64,000 nucleotides of DNA from Flavobacteriaceae bacterium (lineage in GTDB: Bacteria > Bacteroidota > Bacteroidia > Flavobacteriales > Weeksellaceae): the NCBI GenBank assembly GCA_018260565.1, contig JAGLAZ010000002.1, forward strand, positions 17,421 to 81,420. Direction: 5' to 3'. Below, piece by piece: positions 45,220-54,582 of this stretch. Position numbers and translations under genes: made by a program. The notes beneath the pieces were generated by a model. It had not been told where the DNA came from. It saw only the letters and a list, made by a program, of their open reading frames with translations, and made no database searches. Position 1 is the first letter of the stretch. Every line of letters starts with the position of its first letter.

Positions 45220-47340
45220 ATGCTGAAAAAAATTCCACTCATTGCCCTTTTGGTGTTTATACCACTTAGCACGATGATGTTTTGCCACAATGCTCCTACA
45301 AATGATGATGAAAAATTTTCCACTATCATGAAAACGATTGGGAGAACACTTCAATATATCCATTTTTCACCTAAAGCAATAGATGATTCTTATAGCAAAG
45401 AAGTATTCAAGACCTATATGCAATCACTAGATCCAATGAAACGGTATTTTCAGGAAAAGGACTATCAAGAATTTAAAAAATATGAACTTAAGCTGGATGA
45501 TTATCTTAATAATGGAGATCTTACATTTTACAAACTTACTACCACCCGCCTATTTCAAAGGATGGATGAAGTAGATAAGCTTTCCCAAAAATTATTGGCA
45601 AGCCCTTTAAATTTTAAAGAAAACGAAAAACTTGTAGTAGAACCAGACGATGCGGTCTTTGCAAAAAGTTCTTCTGAATACCAAAACGAGTGGAAAAAAT
45701 ATATTAAATACAGTGTTCTTCAGGAGGTACAAAGTTTAAATATGAAGGAGGAGGCAAGGAAAGAGAAAAAGGACTCAATTAATAGGATTAAAGGTGTAGA
45801 TTCTATTACCCTAAAACCTACCACAACGGATGCGAAAATAAGTAAGTCCATTGCAGAGGTAAAAAGCTTGATGGCAGAATCATTCCGAAGATCTAAAAAA
45901 AGAATGGAAATAGATTGGTTTACTATCTATATGAACGCTTATACTGAAGTATTCGATCCTCATACCAATTATCTATCCCCTAAATCCAAGGAAGATTTCG
46001 ATATGATGTTTGGTGGAAGAATAACCGGTATAGGTGCCATAATTCAGGAGAAAAAAGGTTACCTTTATTTAGGTTCTCTTACTGTAGGTGCTCCAGCTTG
46101 GAAATCCAAACAACTGAATGAAGGCGATAAAATACTTAAAGTAAAATCAGCGCCCAATAAGGATGCTGTGAATGTGGTGGGTATGCTTAATGATGAAGCA
46201 GTTCGGCTAATCCGTGGTCCTAAAGGAACAAAAGTAACCCTTACAGTAGAAAAGAAAGACGGCAGTATTCGGGATGTCACCATGGTTCGGGAAGAAGTAG
46301 AAATAGAGGATACTTTCGCCAAAAGCATTGTGATAGAGGATGAAGCGGGTAAAAAATATGGGTATATTAATCTCCCGAGCTTTAATATAGAAGTAGGAAA
46401 GGAAAATGGCAGAAATGCCTCTGAAGATGTGCGTGCGGAACTTATCAAACTTAAAAAACAAGGAGTTTCTGGGATAATTTTAGATTTAAGAAACAATGGA
46501 GGAGGCAGTCTTACAGAAGTGGGAGATATCCTCGCACTGTTCATGCCGCCTAGCCCGTATGTACAAGTGAAAGAATCAGGTGGTAAAATTTCAACCTTAA
46601 AATCCAAAGTGCCAGATATCGTTTGGAACGGTCCATTGCTATTGATGCAAAACGAACTATCAGCTTCCGCATCAGAAATTTTGGCCGGCGCAGTTAGCGA
46701 TTATGGCCGTGGCGTAGTACTAGGCTCACCACAATCCTATGGGAAAGGAACTGTGCAGGCCTTTGTAGATCTTAATAGATTTCTTGGTAGCAGTGATGAT
46801 TTCGGTAGTCTTAAACTTACCATCCAAAAATTTTATAGGATTACTGGGGAAAGTACTCAACGAAAAGGTGTAATGGCGGACATTCCTTTAAAAGATATAT
46901 TCAGCAGATCAGAAATCGGTGAAAGATATTCAGATTATGCTCTTCCATGGGATAAGATAGCGCCTACTCAATATACGCTGTACGGAAAACCTAATATTGC
47001 AGAACTAAAGGCTGCCACCGAGACAAGAATGAAAAATGATGTGCAGTATAAGCTTATACAAGAGGCTGCAGAATGGAGAGAGCAAATGGATAAAGAAAAG
47101 GAAGTTCCTCTGCAGTGGGATTCATTTTTTAGTTTAATGAAGTCCAGAAAACAAAAGTCCGAAAGTTTTAAATCCTTAGAGTCTTATAATAATGGGTTAA
47201 AGTTTGTTTCGGATGCGGCAGAATTAGAGCGTATAAAAAAGGATGAAGTTTTTGCTAAAAAGCAAGAAACATGGAAGAAAGCCATTCAGCGAGATGTGGC
47301 GTTAAAAGAAGCTGTGCTAACAGTACGGAATATGAAATAA
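45220..47340 (+). CDS. prc: Tail-specific carboxy-terminal protease (peptidase S41)
   Basis: Periplasmic protease of 706 residues that cleaves proteins from their C termini. An N-terminal signal/anchor (IPLIALLVFIPLSTMMFC) is followed by the tail-specific protease N domain (SLDPMKRYFQEKDYQEFKK) and a PDZ domain around GGRITGIGAIIQEK to VRLIRGPKG. The S41 core has LDLRNNGGGSLTEVG and the catalytic Ser in NELSASASEILAGAVSDYGR and Lys in SPQSYGKGTVQ. A C-terminal DUF3340-like helical region closes it. It has the layout of E. coli Prc rather than short CtpA. Confidence 0.93.
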   Translation: MLKKIPLIALLVFIPLSTMMFCHNAPTNDDEKFSTIMKTIGRTLQYIHFSPKAIDDSYSKEVFKTYMQSLDPMKRYFQEKDYQEFKKYELKLDDYLNNGDLTFYKLTTTRLFQRMDEVDKLSQKLLASPLNFKENEKLVVEPDDAVFAKSSSEYQNEWKKYIKYSVLQEVQSLNMKEEARKEKKDSINRIKGVDSITLKPTTTDAKISKSIAEVKSLMAESFRRSKKRMEIDWFTIYMNAYTEVFDPHTNYLSPKSKEDFDMMFGGRITGIGAIIQEKKGYLYLGSLTVGAPAWKSKQLNEGDKILKVKSAPNKDAVNVVGMLNDEAVRLIRGPKGTKVTLTVEKKDGSIRDVTMVREEVEIEDTFAKSIVIEDEAGKKYGYINLPSFNIEVGKENGRNASEDVRAELIKLKKQGVSGIILDLRNNGGGSLTEVGDILALFMPPSPYVQVKESGGKISTLKSKVPDIVWNGPLLLMQNELSASASEILAGAVSDYGRGVVLGSPQSYGKGTVQAFVDLNRFLGSSDDFGSLKLTIQKFYRITGESTQRKGVMADIPLKDIFSRSEIGERYSDYALPWDKIAPTQYTLYGKPNIAELKAATETRMKNDVQYKLIQEAAEWREQMDKEKEVPLQWDSFFSLMKSRKQKSESFKSLESYNNGLKFVSDAAELERIKKDEVFAKKQETWKKAIQRDVALKEAVLTVRNMK

Positions 47341-47403
47341 GATTAGATTAATATTAGTTTAATTAAAATATAATAATGACTTTAATAAAATTTAATTAAA
47401 AAC

Positions 47404-47473
47404 ATGGTAAACTCAACCCCAAAAAGTGGGTACAGGAATTAAATTAATAATAACTGCCCTTGTTGTAAGCTAG
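47404..47473 (+). pseudogene. Out-of-frame N-terminal remnant of the small membrane protein gene
   Basis: An ATG at 47404 reads MVNSTPK and then ends quickly. If one A is removed from the A-run at 47421-47425, the frame continues as VGTGIKLIITALVVS, a plausible first membrane helix. It then meets an in-frame TAG at 47471-47473, immediately before codons that lead straight into the downstream open frame. This looks like a gene start damaged by one frameshift and one stop codon. Sequencing error at the A-run is possible for the frameshift but not for the stop. Confidence 0.5.
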
Positions 47474-47485
47474 TTAAATAATATA

Positions 47486-47815
47486 TTGACAAATTTTCTG
47501 TTTAAAGATGCACTACCAGATCAAGGAGGAACTGGTCTTATGACTTCACTTTTATCATTTGTTTTAGGAGCATTTTTTATCTATTCAATTAGTAAGAGGA
47601 AAAACTGGGCACGGATTGTTATGGCAGTTTTAGCTGGTTTAACTACATTAGTGATGTTATTCGGCTTAGGAAAGATTTTCTCAATTAGTCCTATTTTAGG
47701 TGTATTAATTATTTTAGGATTTATCTTAAATATTGCCGGACTAGTAATGTTGTTTAGCCCGGAAGCAAATGCTTGGTTTAAATCTCAAACCACAAATCCA
47801 CCAACTCAATTTTAA
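47486..47815 (+). CDS. Small multi-pass membrane protein, probably 5'-truncated
   Basis: The open frame has 109 codons beginning with TTG and no ATG near the start. It contains three hydrophobic segments: LLSFVLGAFFIYSIS; IVMAVLAGLTTLVMLFGLG; and ILGVLIILGFILNIAGLVML. The pattern SKRKNWARIV, then PEANAWFK at the end, is seen in a group of small Bacteroidota membrane proteins of unknown function, which usually have one more N-terminal helix. That helix can be seen upstream (47404-47473) but is cut off by a frameshift and a TAG. The gene may be inactive or may still be translated from the TTG. Confidence 0.55.
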   Translation: MTNFLFKDALPDQGGTGLMTSLLSFVLGAFFIYSISKRKNWARIVMAVLAGLTTLVMLFGLGKIFSISPILGVLIILGFILNIAGLVMLFSPEANAWFKSQTTNPPTQF

Positions 47816-47835
47816 AAATTTATCTTCATTGAAAC

Positions 47836-47871
47836 AAAAAAGCTTTAAGCAGCGATGCTTAAAGCTTTTTT
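47836..47871 (+). terminator. Strong bidirectional terminator
   Basis: Perfect 15-bp inverted repeat AAAAAAGCTTTAAGC / GCTTAAAGCTTTTTT with a 6-base loop. It lies between the plus-strand small membrane protein gene and the minus-strand miaB and can serve both. Confidence 0.9.
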
Positions 47872-47915
47872 AATTACTTTTAAAATACAATTACGTGTTA
47901 AAAAATAATTTAAGA

Positions 47916-49361
47916 CTAATATAAGTGCCTCACAAACTCCCCCAATAGCGTTCCCTGAGTGCAATCTTTCACGAAGACCTCTACAAAATCTCCGGGACGG
48001 GTATCATCAAATTTATCAAAAACACAAACCGCGTTTTGGGTAGTGCGTCCTCGCCATTGATTTTTATTTTTTTTACTCTCACCATCTATCAGGACTTTAT
48101 GCTTTTTCCCCACATAAGTCTGCATCCTTATTCTTGATAATTCCCCCTGCAGTGCTATGATTTCTGCCAGTCGGCGCTTTTTATCATCAAAAGGCACATC
48201 ATCCTCCAATTTCTTATGCGCAGGCGTTCCTGGGCGGATGGAATAGGCAAACATATAGCCATAATCATACTCTATCTCTCGCATTAGAGAAAGCGTATCC
48301 TGATGGTCTGCCTCCGTTTCTGTACTAAAGCCGGCGATCATATCTTGAGAAAAAGCAATATCTGGGACTAAGGTTTTGGCGTATTTTAACAATTGAATGT
48401 ATTCTTCCCGGGTATGCTGCCTGTTCATTAATGTTAGGATACGATTGCTCCCACTTTGCACAGGAAGATGCACATAATTACAGATATTTTCGTGCCTAGC
48501 CATCATTTCAAACACTTCAATACGCATATCCTGCGGATTGGATGTTGCAAAACGAATCCACACTTCTGGCACTGCTTCAGCCACCATACCCAATAGGCTA
48601 TGAAAATGAATCGCCGTGGCTTGTTGCATTTCACTTGCTTTTGCAAAATCCTTCTTAGGACCACCCCCATACCAGAGATATGAATCCACATTTTGGCCTA
48701 AGAGCGTAATTTCGCGATAGCCTGCTGCGGCCAATTCTCTGCACTCCTCCAAAATGCTGTGAGGATCTCTGCTCCGCTCACGCCCACGTGTAAAAGGTAC
48801 CACACAGAAGCTGCACATATTATCGCAACCTCTCGTAATGGTAACGAAGGCAGAGACCCCATTTCCACTTAGCCGCACAGGACTAATATCTGCATAAGTT
48901 TCCTCTTTACTTAGGATTACATTGATGGCATCTCGCCCTGCCTCGGTTTCTTCCAATAATTGAGGTAGGCTTCGGTATGCATCGGGCCCTACTACAAGGT
49001 CTACCAATTTCTCTTGTTCTAGGAACTTTTCTTTCAGGCGCTCGGCCATGCAACCCAAAACACCTACGGTAAGGGATGGTTTGTTTTTTTTAAGTTGTTT
49101 AAAACCGGAGAGCCGTTGGCGAACAGTCTGTTCTGCTTTTTCCCTTATGCTGCAGGTATTTAGTAAGATAAGATCGGCCTCTTCTGGAAATTGGGTGGTA
49201 TTATACCCATTTTCTGAAAGGATAGAAGCTACAATTTCAGAGTCAGAAAAGTTCATTTGGCATCCATAGCTTTCTAAAAAAAGCTTTTTAATATTACCTG
49301 TTTTCTCTTTAAGGGCAGTGGCTGTACCCTGCATATGATCTTCTATATATTTCTGTTCCAA
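47916..49361 (-). CDS. miaB: tRNA-2-methylthio-N6-dimethylallyladenosine synthase MiaB
   Basis: Radical-SAM methylthiotransferase that adds a methylthio group to i6A37 of tRNA. The 481 residues contain the three N-terminal cluster cysteines (SYGCQMNFSDSE, LNTCSIREKAEQ, GVLGCMAERLKE). The radical-SAM CxxxCxxC appears in RGCDNMCSFCVVPFTRGRE near residue 176, and a C-terminal TRAM domain follows (about 420-481). CVVPFTRGRERSR and the length separate MiaB from MtaB and RimO. An in-frame Met at about residue 10 could be the start instead, but the full length is plausible. Confidence 0.95.
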   Translation of the reverse strand: MEQKYIEDHMQGTATALKEKTGNIKKLFLESYGCQMNFSDSEIVASILSENGYNTTQFPEEADLILLNTCSIREKAEQTVRQRLSGFKQLKKNKPSLTVGVLGCMAERLKEKFLEQEKLVDLVVGPDAYRSLPQLLEETEAGRDAINVILSKEETYADISPVRLSGNGVSAFVTITRGCDNMCSFCVVPFTRGRERSRDPHSILEECRELAAAGYREITLLGQNVDSYLWYGGGPKKDFAKASEMQQATAIHFHSLLGMVAEAVPEVWIRFATSNPQDMRIEVFEMMARHENICNYVHLPVQSGSNRILTLMNRQHTREEYIQLLKYAKTLVPDIAFSQDMIAGFSTETEADHQDTLSLMREIEYDYGYMFAYSIRPGTPAHKKLEDDVPFDDKKRRLAEIIALQGELSRIRMQTYVGKKHKVLIDGESKKNKNQWRGRTTQNAVCVFDKFDDTRPGDFVEVFVKDCTQGTLLGEFVRHLY

Positions 49362-49384
49362 CTTATTAGCCTAAAATGTAATTG

Positions 49385-49392
49385 CAAAAATA
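49385..49392 (-). promoter_or_regulatory. Candidate -7 element of miaB
   Basis: Minus-strand TATTTTTG (TAnnTTTG) 24 bases before the miaB ATG. Confidence 0.4.
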
Positions 49393-49515
49393 CGATATTG
49401 ATTATCAATCTACTTCTGTGAATACTTTGTTTTTGGTGTTTCCTTAGTATTAAATTTGTATTAATATGCCTTAACTTCTCGTATTAAAATAAAAAATTAT
49501 AACAATTTTACCTGT

Positions 49516-50538
49516 ATGAAGATTTTATATGCTTTGCAGGGAACTGGAAACGGGCATATTTCCCGCGCCAATGCTCTGCTTCCCCGGCTACAGGATAAGC
49601 TTTCCCAGCCGATAGATGTACTAATAAGTGGGACGCACTCCGAGCTGGATACTGTGCTCCCAGCACGCTATAAACTGAAGGGGGCTGGCTTTATATTCGG
49701 AAAAAATGGAGGTATTGATGTGTGGAATAGTTTTAAAAATCTTCGAGCTAAATCATTCTATGACGAAGTCCGTGCGCTTCCTATCGCCTCCTACGATCTT
49801 GTAATAAATGACTTTGAACCTGTCAGTGCTATGGCAGCCCGCTTAAAAGGTGTGCCCTGCATTGGAATGGGGCATCAGGCGGCATTTCATTTTCCAGAAA
49901 CGCCGCGGAAAGAAGGATTTCCTTTTTCTTCATTGATATTAAAATACTATGCCCCTACACCTTCTCACATTGGGATACACTTTAAATCCTATAATCAGGA
50001 AATATATTTGCCTGTAATACGGGAAGAAATCCGAAGCCAGAAAAGCAGCAGAGGACAGCATTATACTGTTTATTTACCTGCCTTTGGCACCGATCAGCTC
50101 TATCAGATATTTACTAAATTTCCACATGTTCATTTTGAAGTATTTTCTAAACATATCCAGGCGGAAGAGCGTTATGGAAATGTAAATTTACGTCCTATCC
50201 AAAATGATGCATATATAAACTCTCTAGTAAATTGCAAAGGCGCAATACTAGGTGGCGGGTTTGAAGGGCCAGCAGAGGCGCTCTATCTTGGTAAAAAACT
50301 CTTGGTAGTCCCTATGGTAAATCAATATGAGCAGCATTGTAATGCTTTAGCGCTTTCTCTGCTTGGGGTCTCCGTAGCATGGAAGCCTGCAAAACTGGAA
50401 AGTATGCTAGGCATGTGGCTCAGCTATGGAAAGGAAATACAGATGAAATTTCCAGATCAGGAAGATGCAATGCTAGACTACTGCCTCTGGAAAGGTCGCC
50501 AAGCGATGCTCTCAGTAGGAAATATGCTGCTGGTCTAG
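49516..50538 (+). CDS. Glycosyltransferase of the GT28/MJ1255-like family
   Basis: Predicted glycosyltransferase of 340 residues with two Rossmann-like halves (GT-B). The first has LYALQGTGNGHISRANALLP and YDLVINDFEPVSAMAARLKG. The second has the nucleotide-sugar site AILGGGFEGPAEALYLGKKLL followed by VVPMVNQYEQHCNALAL. These match the MJ1255/VC2487-type family of predicted transferases. Donor and acceptor are unknown. The gene stands alone between divergent miaB and convergent prolyl oligopeptidase. Confidence 0.85.
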   Translation: MKILYALQGTGNGHISRANALLPRLQDKLSQPIDVLISGTHSELDTVLPARYKLKGAGFIFGKNGGIDVWNSFKNLRAKSFYDEVRALPIASYDLVINDFEPVSAMAARLKGVPCIGMGHQAAFHFPETPRKEGFPFSSLILKYYAPTPSHIGIHFKSYNQEIYLPVIREEIRSQKSSRGQHYTVYLPAFGTDQLYQIFTKFPHVHFEVFSKHIQAEERYGNVNLRPIQNDAYINSLVNCKGAILGGGFEGPAEALYLGKKLLVVPMVNQYEQHCNALALSLLGVSVAWKPAKLESMLGMWLSYGKEIQMKFPDQEDAMLDYCLWKGRQAMLSVGNMLLV

Positions 50539-50656
50539 ATATTAAATGAGATTTTAAGCCTAAATTTAATTTTTTGGGGGCATATCTGGCAAAAAAATCA
50601 ATAACCTTACATCATAACATCCTTCTAAACCAAAAACACCGGATTTTCCTTAAAAC

Positions 50657-50684
50657 TAGGCTGCCCAATTCACCGAGCAGCCTA
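50657..50684 (-). terminator. Terminator after the prolyl oligopeptidase gene
   Basis: Perfect 8-bp stem TAGGCTGC / GCAGCCTA with a 12-base loop, followed on the minus strand by TTTTAAGG and on the plus strand by TTTTCA. It lies between two converging genes and could serve both. Confidence 0.65.
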
Positions 50685-50704
50685 TTTTCATCAAAAAAGG
50701 AAAT

Positions 50705-52795
50705 TTACTTCGGGCTTACTCCCATTTCATAGAGTGCAAAACTTAGGATGTCTGCATTTTCTTTAATAATTTGAGAGGTGGCACGGCCTGCTCCATGCCC
50801 GGCATTTTTTTCTATGCGGATGAGGACTGGCGCTGCGCAGCCTTGTTTTTTCTGTAACTCCGCCCCGAATTTGAAGGAATGTGCTGGCACCACACGGTCG
50901 TCATGGTCGCTGGTGATCACCATGGTGGCCGGATAGCATTGCCCTGCGACTACATTATGCACTGGGGAATAGGATTTCAAGTACTCAAACATTTCTTTAC
51001 TATCGGCGGAAGTCCCATAATCAAATGCCCATCCGGCTCCCGCTGTAAAGGTGTGATAGCGTAGCATATCCAAAACGCCTACACCGGGAAAGGCTACTTT
51101 TGCCAAATCCGGGCGTATGGTCATGGTGGCACCTACTAAAAGGCCGCCGTTGGATCTTCCTGAAATTGCCATATGGTCTTTATCAGTATAGCCATTTTGC
51201 TGAAGGTATTCACCTGCCGCAATAAAATCTTCAAAGACATTTTTTTTCTGCATTTTGGTACCTGCTTCATGCCATTTTCTACCATATTCACCACCGCCGC
51301 GGATATTCGGAACCGCATAGATGCCACCCATCTCCATCCACAGAGCATTTATTACGGAAAATGCTGGAGTAAGGTTAATATTAAATCCGCCGTAAGAATA
51401 TAAAATGGTAGGATTTTTTGCGTTTTTATTCGTTCCTTTTTTATAAGAAATCATCATTGGGATGCGTGTACCGTCTTTTGACGTATAGAAAACCTGCTCT
51501 GATACATAGTTATCAGGATCAAAGGATACTTTAGGCTTCTGATAAATCATACTTTTTCCAGAATTGACATCCAGAGAAAAAATGCTTGGCGGAGTTATAT
51601 AATTGGTAAAAGAGTAATATAGGGTAGTATCCTCTTTTTTACCGCTAAATCCAGTAGCAGTACCCTTACCGGGAAGACTAATGCTACGAATTTTCTGTCC
51701 TTCATATGTGTATTGTACTATATCCGTAACCGCATCTTTTAAGTATTGTGCGAAAAGAAAGCCTCCGCCGGTATGGGCGCTCAGTACATTTTCTGTTTCG
51801 GGAAGAACATCTACCCATTGAGTTGGATTTTTAATGTCAAATTTCTGTACCTTCATATTTGGAGCATTCTTATCCGTGATAAGATAAAAAGTATCTCCTT
51901 TATTGTCTAAAATAGATGAGTTGTTTTCAAATCCAATTTGAATGGGAATAAAATCTGAATTATTTTTAACATCTTTTATATAGAGTTCATTTCCATTGGT
52001 TGCATTAGCAGCAGAGATGATAAGATAGTTTTCGTCTTCTGTAACATCTGCAGAAATATATCTTCTTTTTACCTTCTCACCACCAAAAATCAATATGTCT
52101 TCCTTCTGTGGAGTTTCTAATGTATGGAAATAGACTTTATGCATATCCGTTTTGGCGGATAGCTGGCTTCCTTCTGGTTTATCATAGCTTGAATAAAATA
52201 TACCCCTATCACCCAACCAAGAAATGCCACTAAATTTTACATTTTCTAATGTTTCTCCTACTTTTTGTTTGGTAACGGCATTTATGAATATGATTTTATT
52301 CCAGTCGCTACCCGCTTCACTGATAGAATAAGCCGCCAAAGTTCCCTTTTTATTAAAAGCTAGACCAGCCAGAGAAGTAGTTCCATCTTTAGAAAAGGTA
52401 TTCGGATCTAAAAATAGTTCCTCCTCGCCTTTGGAGTCTTTACGATAAAGAACAGCCTGAGGCTGAAGTCCATTATTTTTATAATAATAGGTATATATAC
52501 CCTCTTTAAAAGGGGCTGATATTTTTTCATAATTCCAAAGTTCGGTTAGCCTTTTTTCAATGGTACTCCGAAAAGGTATTTTTTCTAAGTATGATTGGGT
52601 GAAAGATATTTGCTTTCCTACCCAATTTTCGGTTTCTTTCGAGCGGTCATCTTCCAACCAGCGGTAAGGATCATTCAGTTTTTCACCGAAATATTGGTCT
52701 TCATGCGCAATTTGTGGGGTTTCTGGATACTTCATTTTTTGGGTGGTGCAAGATAGGATGCTACAGGTAGCAGCGAATAACAGAAATTTCTTCAT
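50705..52795 (-). CDS. Prolyl oligopeptidase family lipoprotein (peptidase S9)
   Basis: Serine peptidase that cleaves after proline in short peptides. The 696-residue product has a lipoprotein signal (FLLFAATCSILSCTTQ), so it is probably periplasmic or surface-linked. An N-terminal region typical of S9A (PYRWLEDDRSKETENWV) and a beta-propeller follow. The C-terminal hydrolase domain has the Ser in SGRSNGGLLVGA near residue 545, the Asp in SDHDDRVVPAHS near residue 632 and the His in NAGHGAGR near residue 668. All three catalytic residues are present. Confidence 0.93.
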   Translation of the reverse strand: MKKFLLFAATCSILSCTTQKMKYPETPQIAHEDQYFGEKLNDPYRWLEDDRSKETENWVGKQISFTQSYLEKIPFRSTIEKRLTELWNYEKISAPFKEGIYTYYYKNNGLQPQAVLYRKDSKGEEELFLDPNTFSKDGTTSLAGLAFNKKGTLAAYSISEAGSDWNKIIFINAVTKQKVGETLENVKFSGISWLGDRGIFYSSYDKPEGSQLSAKTDMHKVYFHTLETPQKEDILIFGGEKVKRRYISADVTEDENYLIISAANATNGNELYIKDVKNNSDFIPIQIGFENNSSILDNKGDTFYLITDKNAPNMKVQKFDIKNPTQWVDVLPETENVLSAHTGGGFLFAQYLKDAVTDIVQYTYEGQKIRSISLPGKGTATGFSGKKEDTTLYYSFTNYITPPSIFSLDVNSGKSMIYQKPKVSFDPDNYVSEQVFYTSKDGTRIPMMISYKKGTNKNAKNPTILYSYGGFNINLTPAFSVINALWMEMGGIYAVPNIRGGGEYGRKWHEAGTKMQKKNVFEDFIAAGEYLQQNGYTDKDHMAISGRSNGGLLVGATMTIRPDLAKVAFPGVGVLDMLRYHTFTAGAGWAFDYGTSADSKEMFEYLKSYSPVHNVVAGQCYPATMVITSDHDDRVVPAHSFKFGAELQKKQGCAAPVLIRIEKNAGHGAGRATSQIIKENADILSFALYEMGVSPK

Positions 52796-52880
52796 TTCAA
52801 ATAAATTGATACAAGGTAAAAATGCACATTTTTTTTCATTAAAAATATTTTACCAGAGGCGGGCTTATAAATTCAGGATG

Positions 52881-52888
52881 TATCTTTG
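52881..52888 (+). promoter_or_regulatory. Candidate -7 element of menD, nearly at the ATG
   Basis: TATCTTTG, an exact TAnnTTTG match, ends five bases before the menD ATG, suggesting a very short or absent 5' leader. Confidence 0.4.
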
Positions 52889-52893
52889 CTTAA

Positions 52894-54582
52894 ATGAAAA
52901 ATTTTTCAACAAAAACTACGGTCCAAATGCTCTCTTTCTATTTGCAAGAATTTGGGATTCAGGATATCATAATTTCACCCGGAAGTAGAAATGCACCATT
53001 GGCCATACAGTTTGCACAAGAGGAATTTTTTAAAACTTATAGTCTCGTAGATGAGCGTAGTGCTGGATATGCGGCTCTGGGAATGACGATGGCCACTGGC
53101 AATCCTACCGTAGTTTGCTGTACGAGTGGCTCCGCTGTGGCAAATTATTACCCAGCGGTTACAGAGGCTTTTTATCAGAATATCCCCATTCTGCTTATTA
53201 CTGCGGATAGACCTGGCCGTCTTGTAGACCAGTTTGATGGGCAAACAATCCGTCAGCGAGATATTTTTCGGCAACATTCTTTTGGGAATTTCCATCTTCA
53301 TGCCGATGAAATGGCAGGGGCTCAAAAATTTAATCAAAAAACAATTATCCAAGCTTTACAATTGTGTTTTCAAAAACAAGGACCAGTACACATTAATGTC
53401 CCATTGGAAGAGCCTCTATATGAATTTAGTTCTGATCAATTAATTTTTCCTAAACCCAATATTCGATTAAAGATTCCGCACGTTCCTGCTATGGATAATA
53501 TAGCCACTGCCATCCATCAGCATAAAAAAGTAATGTTTCTGGTGGGAAGCCAAGCGCCAGGAAACGGCATGAATGGAATATTGAGCCAAATCATTAAAAA
53601 TAACTCTGCTGTAGTATTCTGTGAGGCTAATTCTAACCTTGATTATTCCAAATTTTACCAGCACATAGATCGCTATATTTTTTACAAAGGAGATAACGAT
53701 ATGGCAGAATTTGCACCAGATTTACTTATCAGCATTGGACAAAATATTGTATCTAAAAAAATAAAAGAATTTATCCGGAAAAATCCTCCAGCAACACATT
53801 ACCATATAGATCCTTATTGGTGCCCGGATACCTATGGGACAAAGCCTATCTGGGTAAAAGCGCAACCACACAAGGCATTGGAAAAATTACTTCCACTACT
53901 TACTTTTGAACCTAAATTATATGCTGCCTTGTGGGAATCACATCGTCATAAAATAGACGAACGGCATACTGCTTATATGGCAAAAACTTCTGGAGATTTC
54001 AGTGATTTTACGGTGTTTTCACAATTAGAGCAGTACATCCCTAAAGAATATGCTATACATATAGGAAATTCTTCACCTATCCGGTATGCTCAGCTATTTA
54101 CGCTTTATCCTTATGCAATATACTGTAATAGAGGTACTTCCGGAATAGATGGTTGCACATCTACTGCTATGGGATTTGCTATGAAAAGTAAAAAACCAAG
54201 CCTTTTAATAGTGGGAGATATTGGCTTTTTTTATGATATTAACGGTCTTTGGAATAACTATATACCTCCTTATACAAGGATTATTCTCATTAATAACGGT
54301 GAAGGAAATATTTTTAAAATTATTCCTGGCCCAGATAAAGCCCCAGAGGGTATTTTGGATGAATTTATTACAACCAAACACCATAAAACAGCTGAACATA
54401 TTGCTCAGCATTTTGGGTGGCAATATTCTGTAGCACAAAATCTGGATGAGTGCGGCCGAATTTTAGAACGTTTTTTTAATCCCTCCAAACAAGCTAGAAT
54501 ATTAGAGATAAATATTTCCGGGACTGACAATGCAACTGTGCTAAAAAATTACTTTATATCTCTGTTTCGGGAGGAAAGTTAA
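52894..54582 (+). CDS. menD: 2-succinyl-5-enolpyruvyl-6-hydroxy-3-cyclohexene-1-carboxylate synthase
   Basis: Thiamine-diphosphate enzyme of menaquinone synthesis that joins 2-oxoglutarate and isochorismate. The 562-residue product has IISPGSRNAPLAIQFA near residues 26-42, LVDERSAGYAALGMTMATG with the ThDP-activating Glu, CTSGSAVANYYPAVTEAFYQ and TADRPGRLVDQFDGQTIRQ; the C-terminal pyrophosphate-binding region has GDIGFFYDINGLWNN. Menaquinone is the normal quinone of Flavobacteriia. Its last 29 bases overlap, on the opposite strand, the end of the pabC-like gene. Confidence 0.95.
   Translation: MKNFSTKTTVQMLSFYLQEFGIQDIIISPGSRNAPLAIQFAQEEFFKTYSLVDERSAGYAALGMTMATGNPTVVCCTSGSAVANYYPAVTEAFYQNIPILLITADRPGRLVDQFDGQTIRQRDIFRQHSFGNFHLHADEMAGAQKFNQKTIIQALQLCFQKQGPVHINVPLEEPLYEFSSDQLIFPKPNIRLKIPHVPAMDNIATAIHQHKKVMFLVGSQAPGNGMNGILSQIIKNNSAVVFCEANSNLDYSKFYQHIDRYIFYKGDNDMAEFAPDLLISIGQNIVSKKIKEFIRKNPPATHYHIDPYWCPDTYGTKPIWVKAQPHKALEKLLPLLTFEPKLYAALWESHRHKIDERHTAYMAKTSGDFSDFTVFSQLEQYIPKEYAIHIGNSSPIRYAQLFTLYPYAIYCNRGTSGIDGCTSTAMGFAMKSKKPSLLIVGDIGFFYDINGLWNNYIPPYTRIILINNGEGNIFKIIPGPDKAPEGILDEFITTKHHKTAEHIAQHFGWQYSVAQNLDECGRILERFFNPSKQARILEINISGTDNATVLKNYFISLFREES

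Noticed and set aside
46065..46607. A 180-codon open frame on the minus strand
   Set aside because: It is antisense to the S41/PDZ region of prc and has a Ser/Pro-rich, non-protein-like composition.
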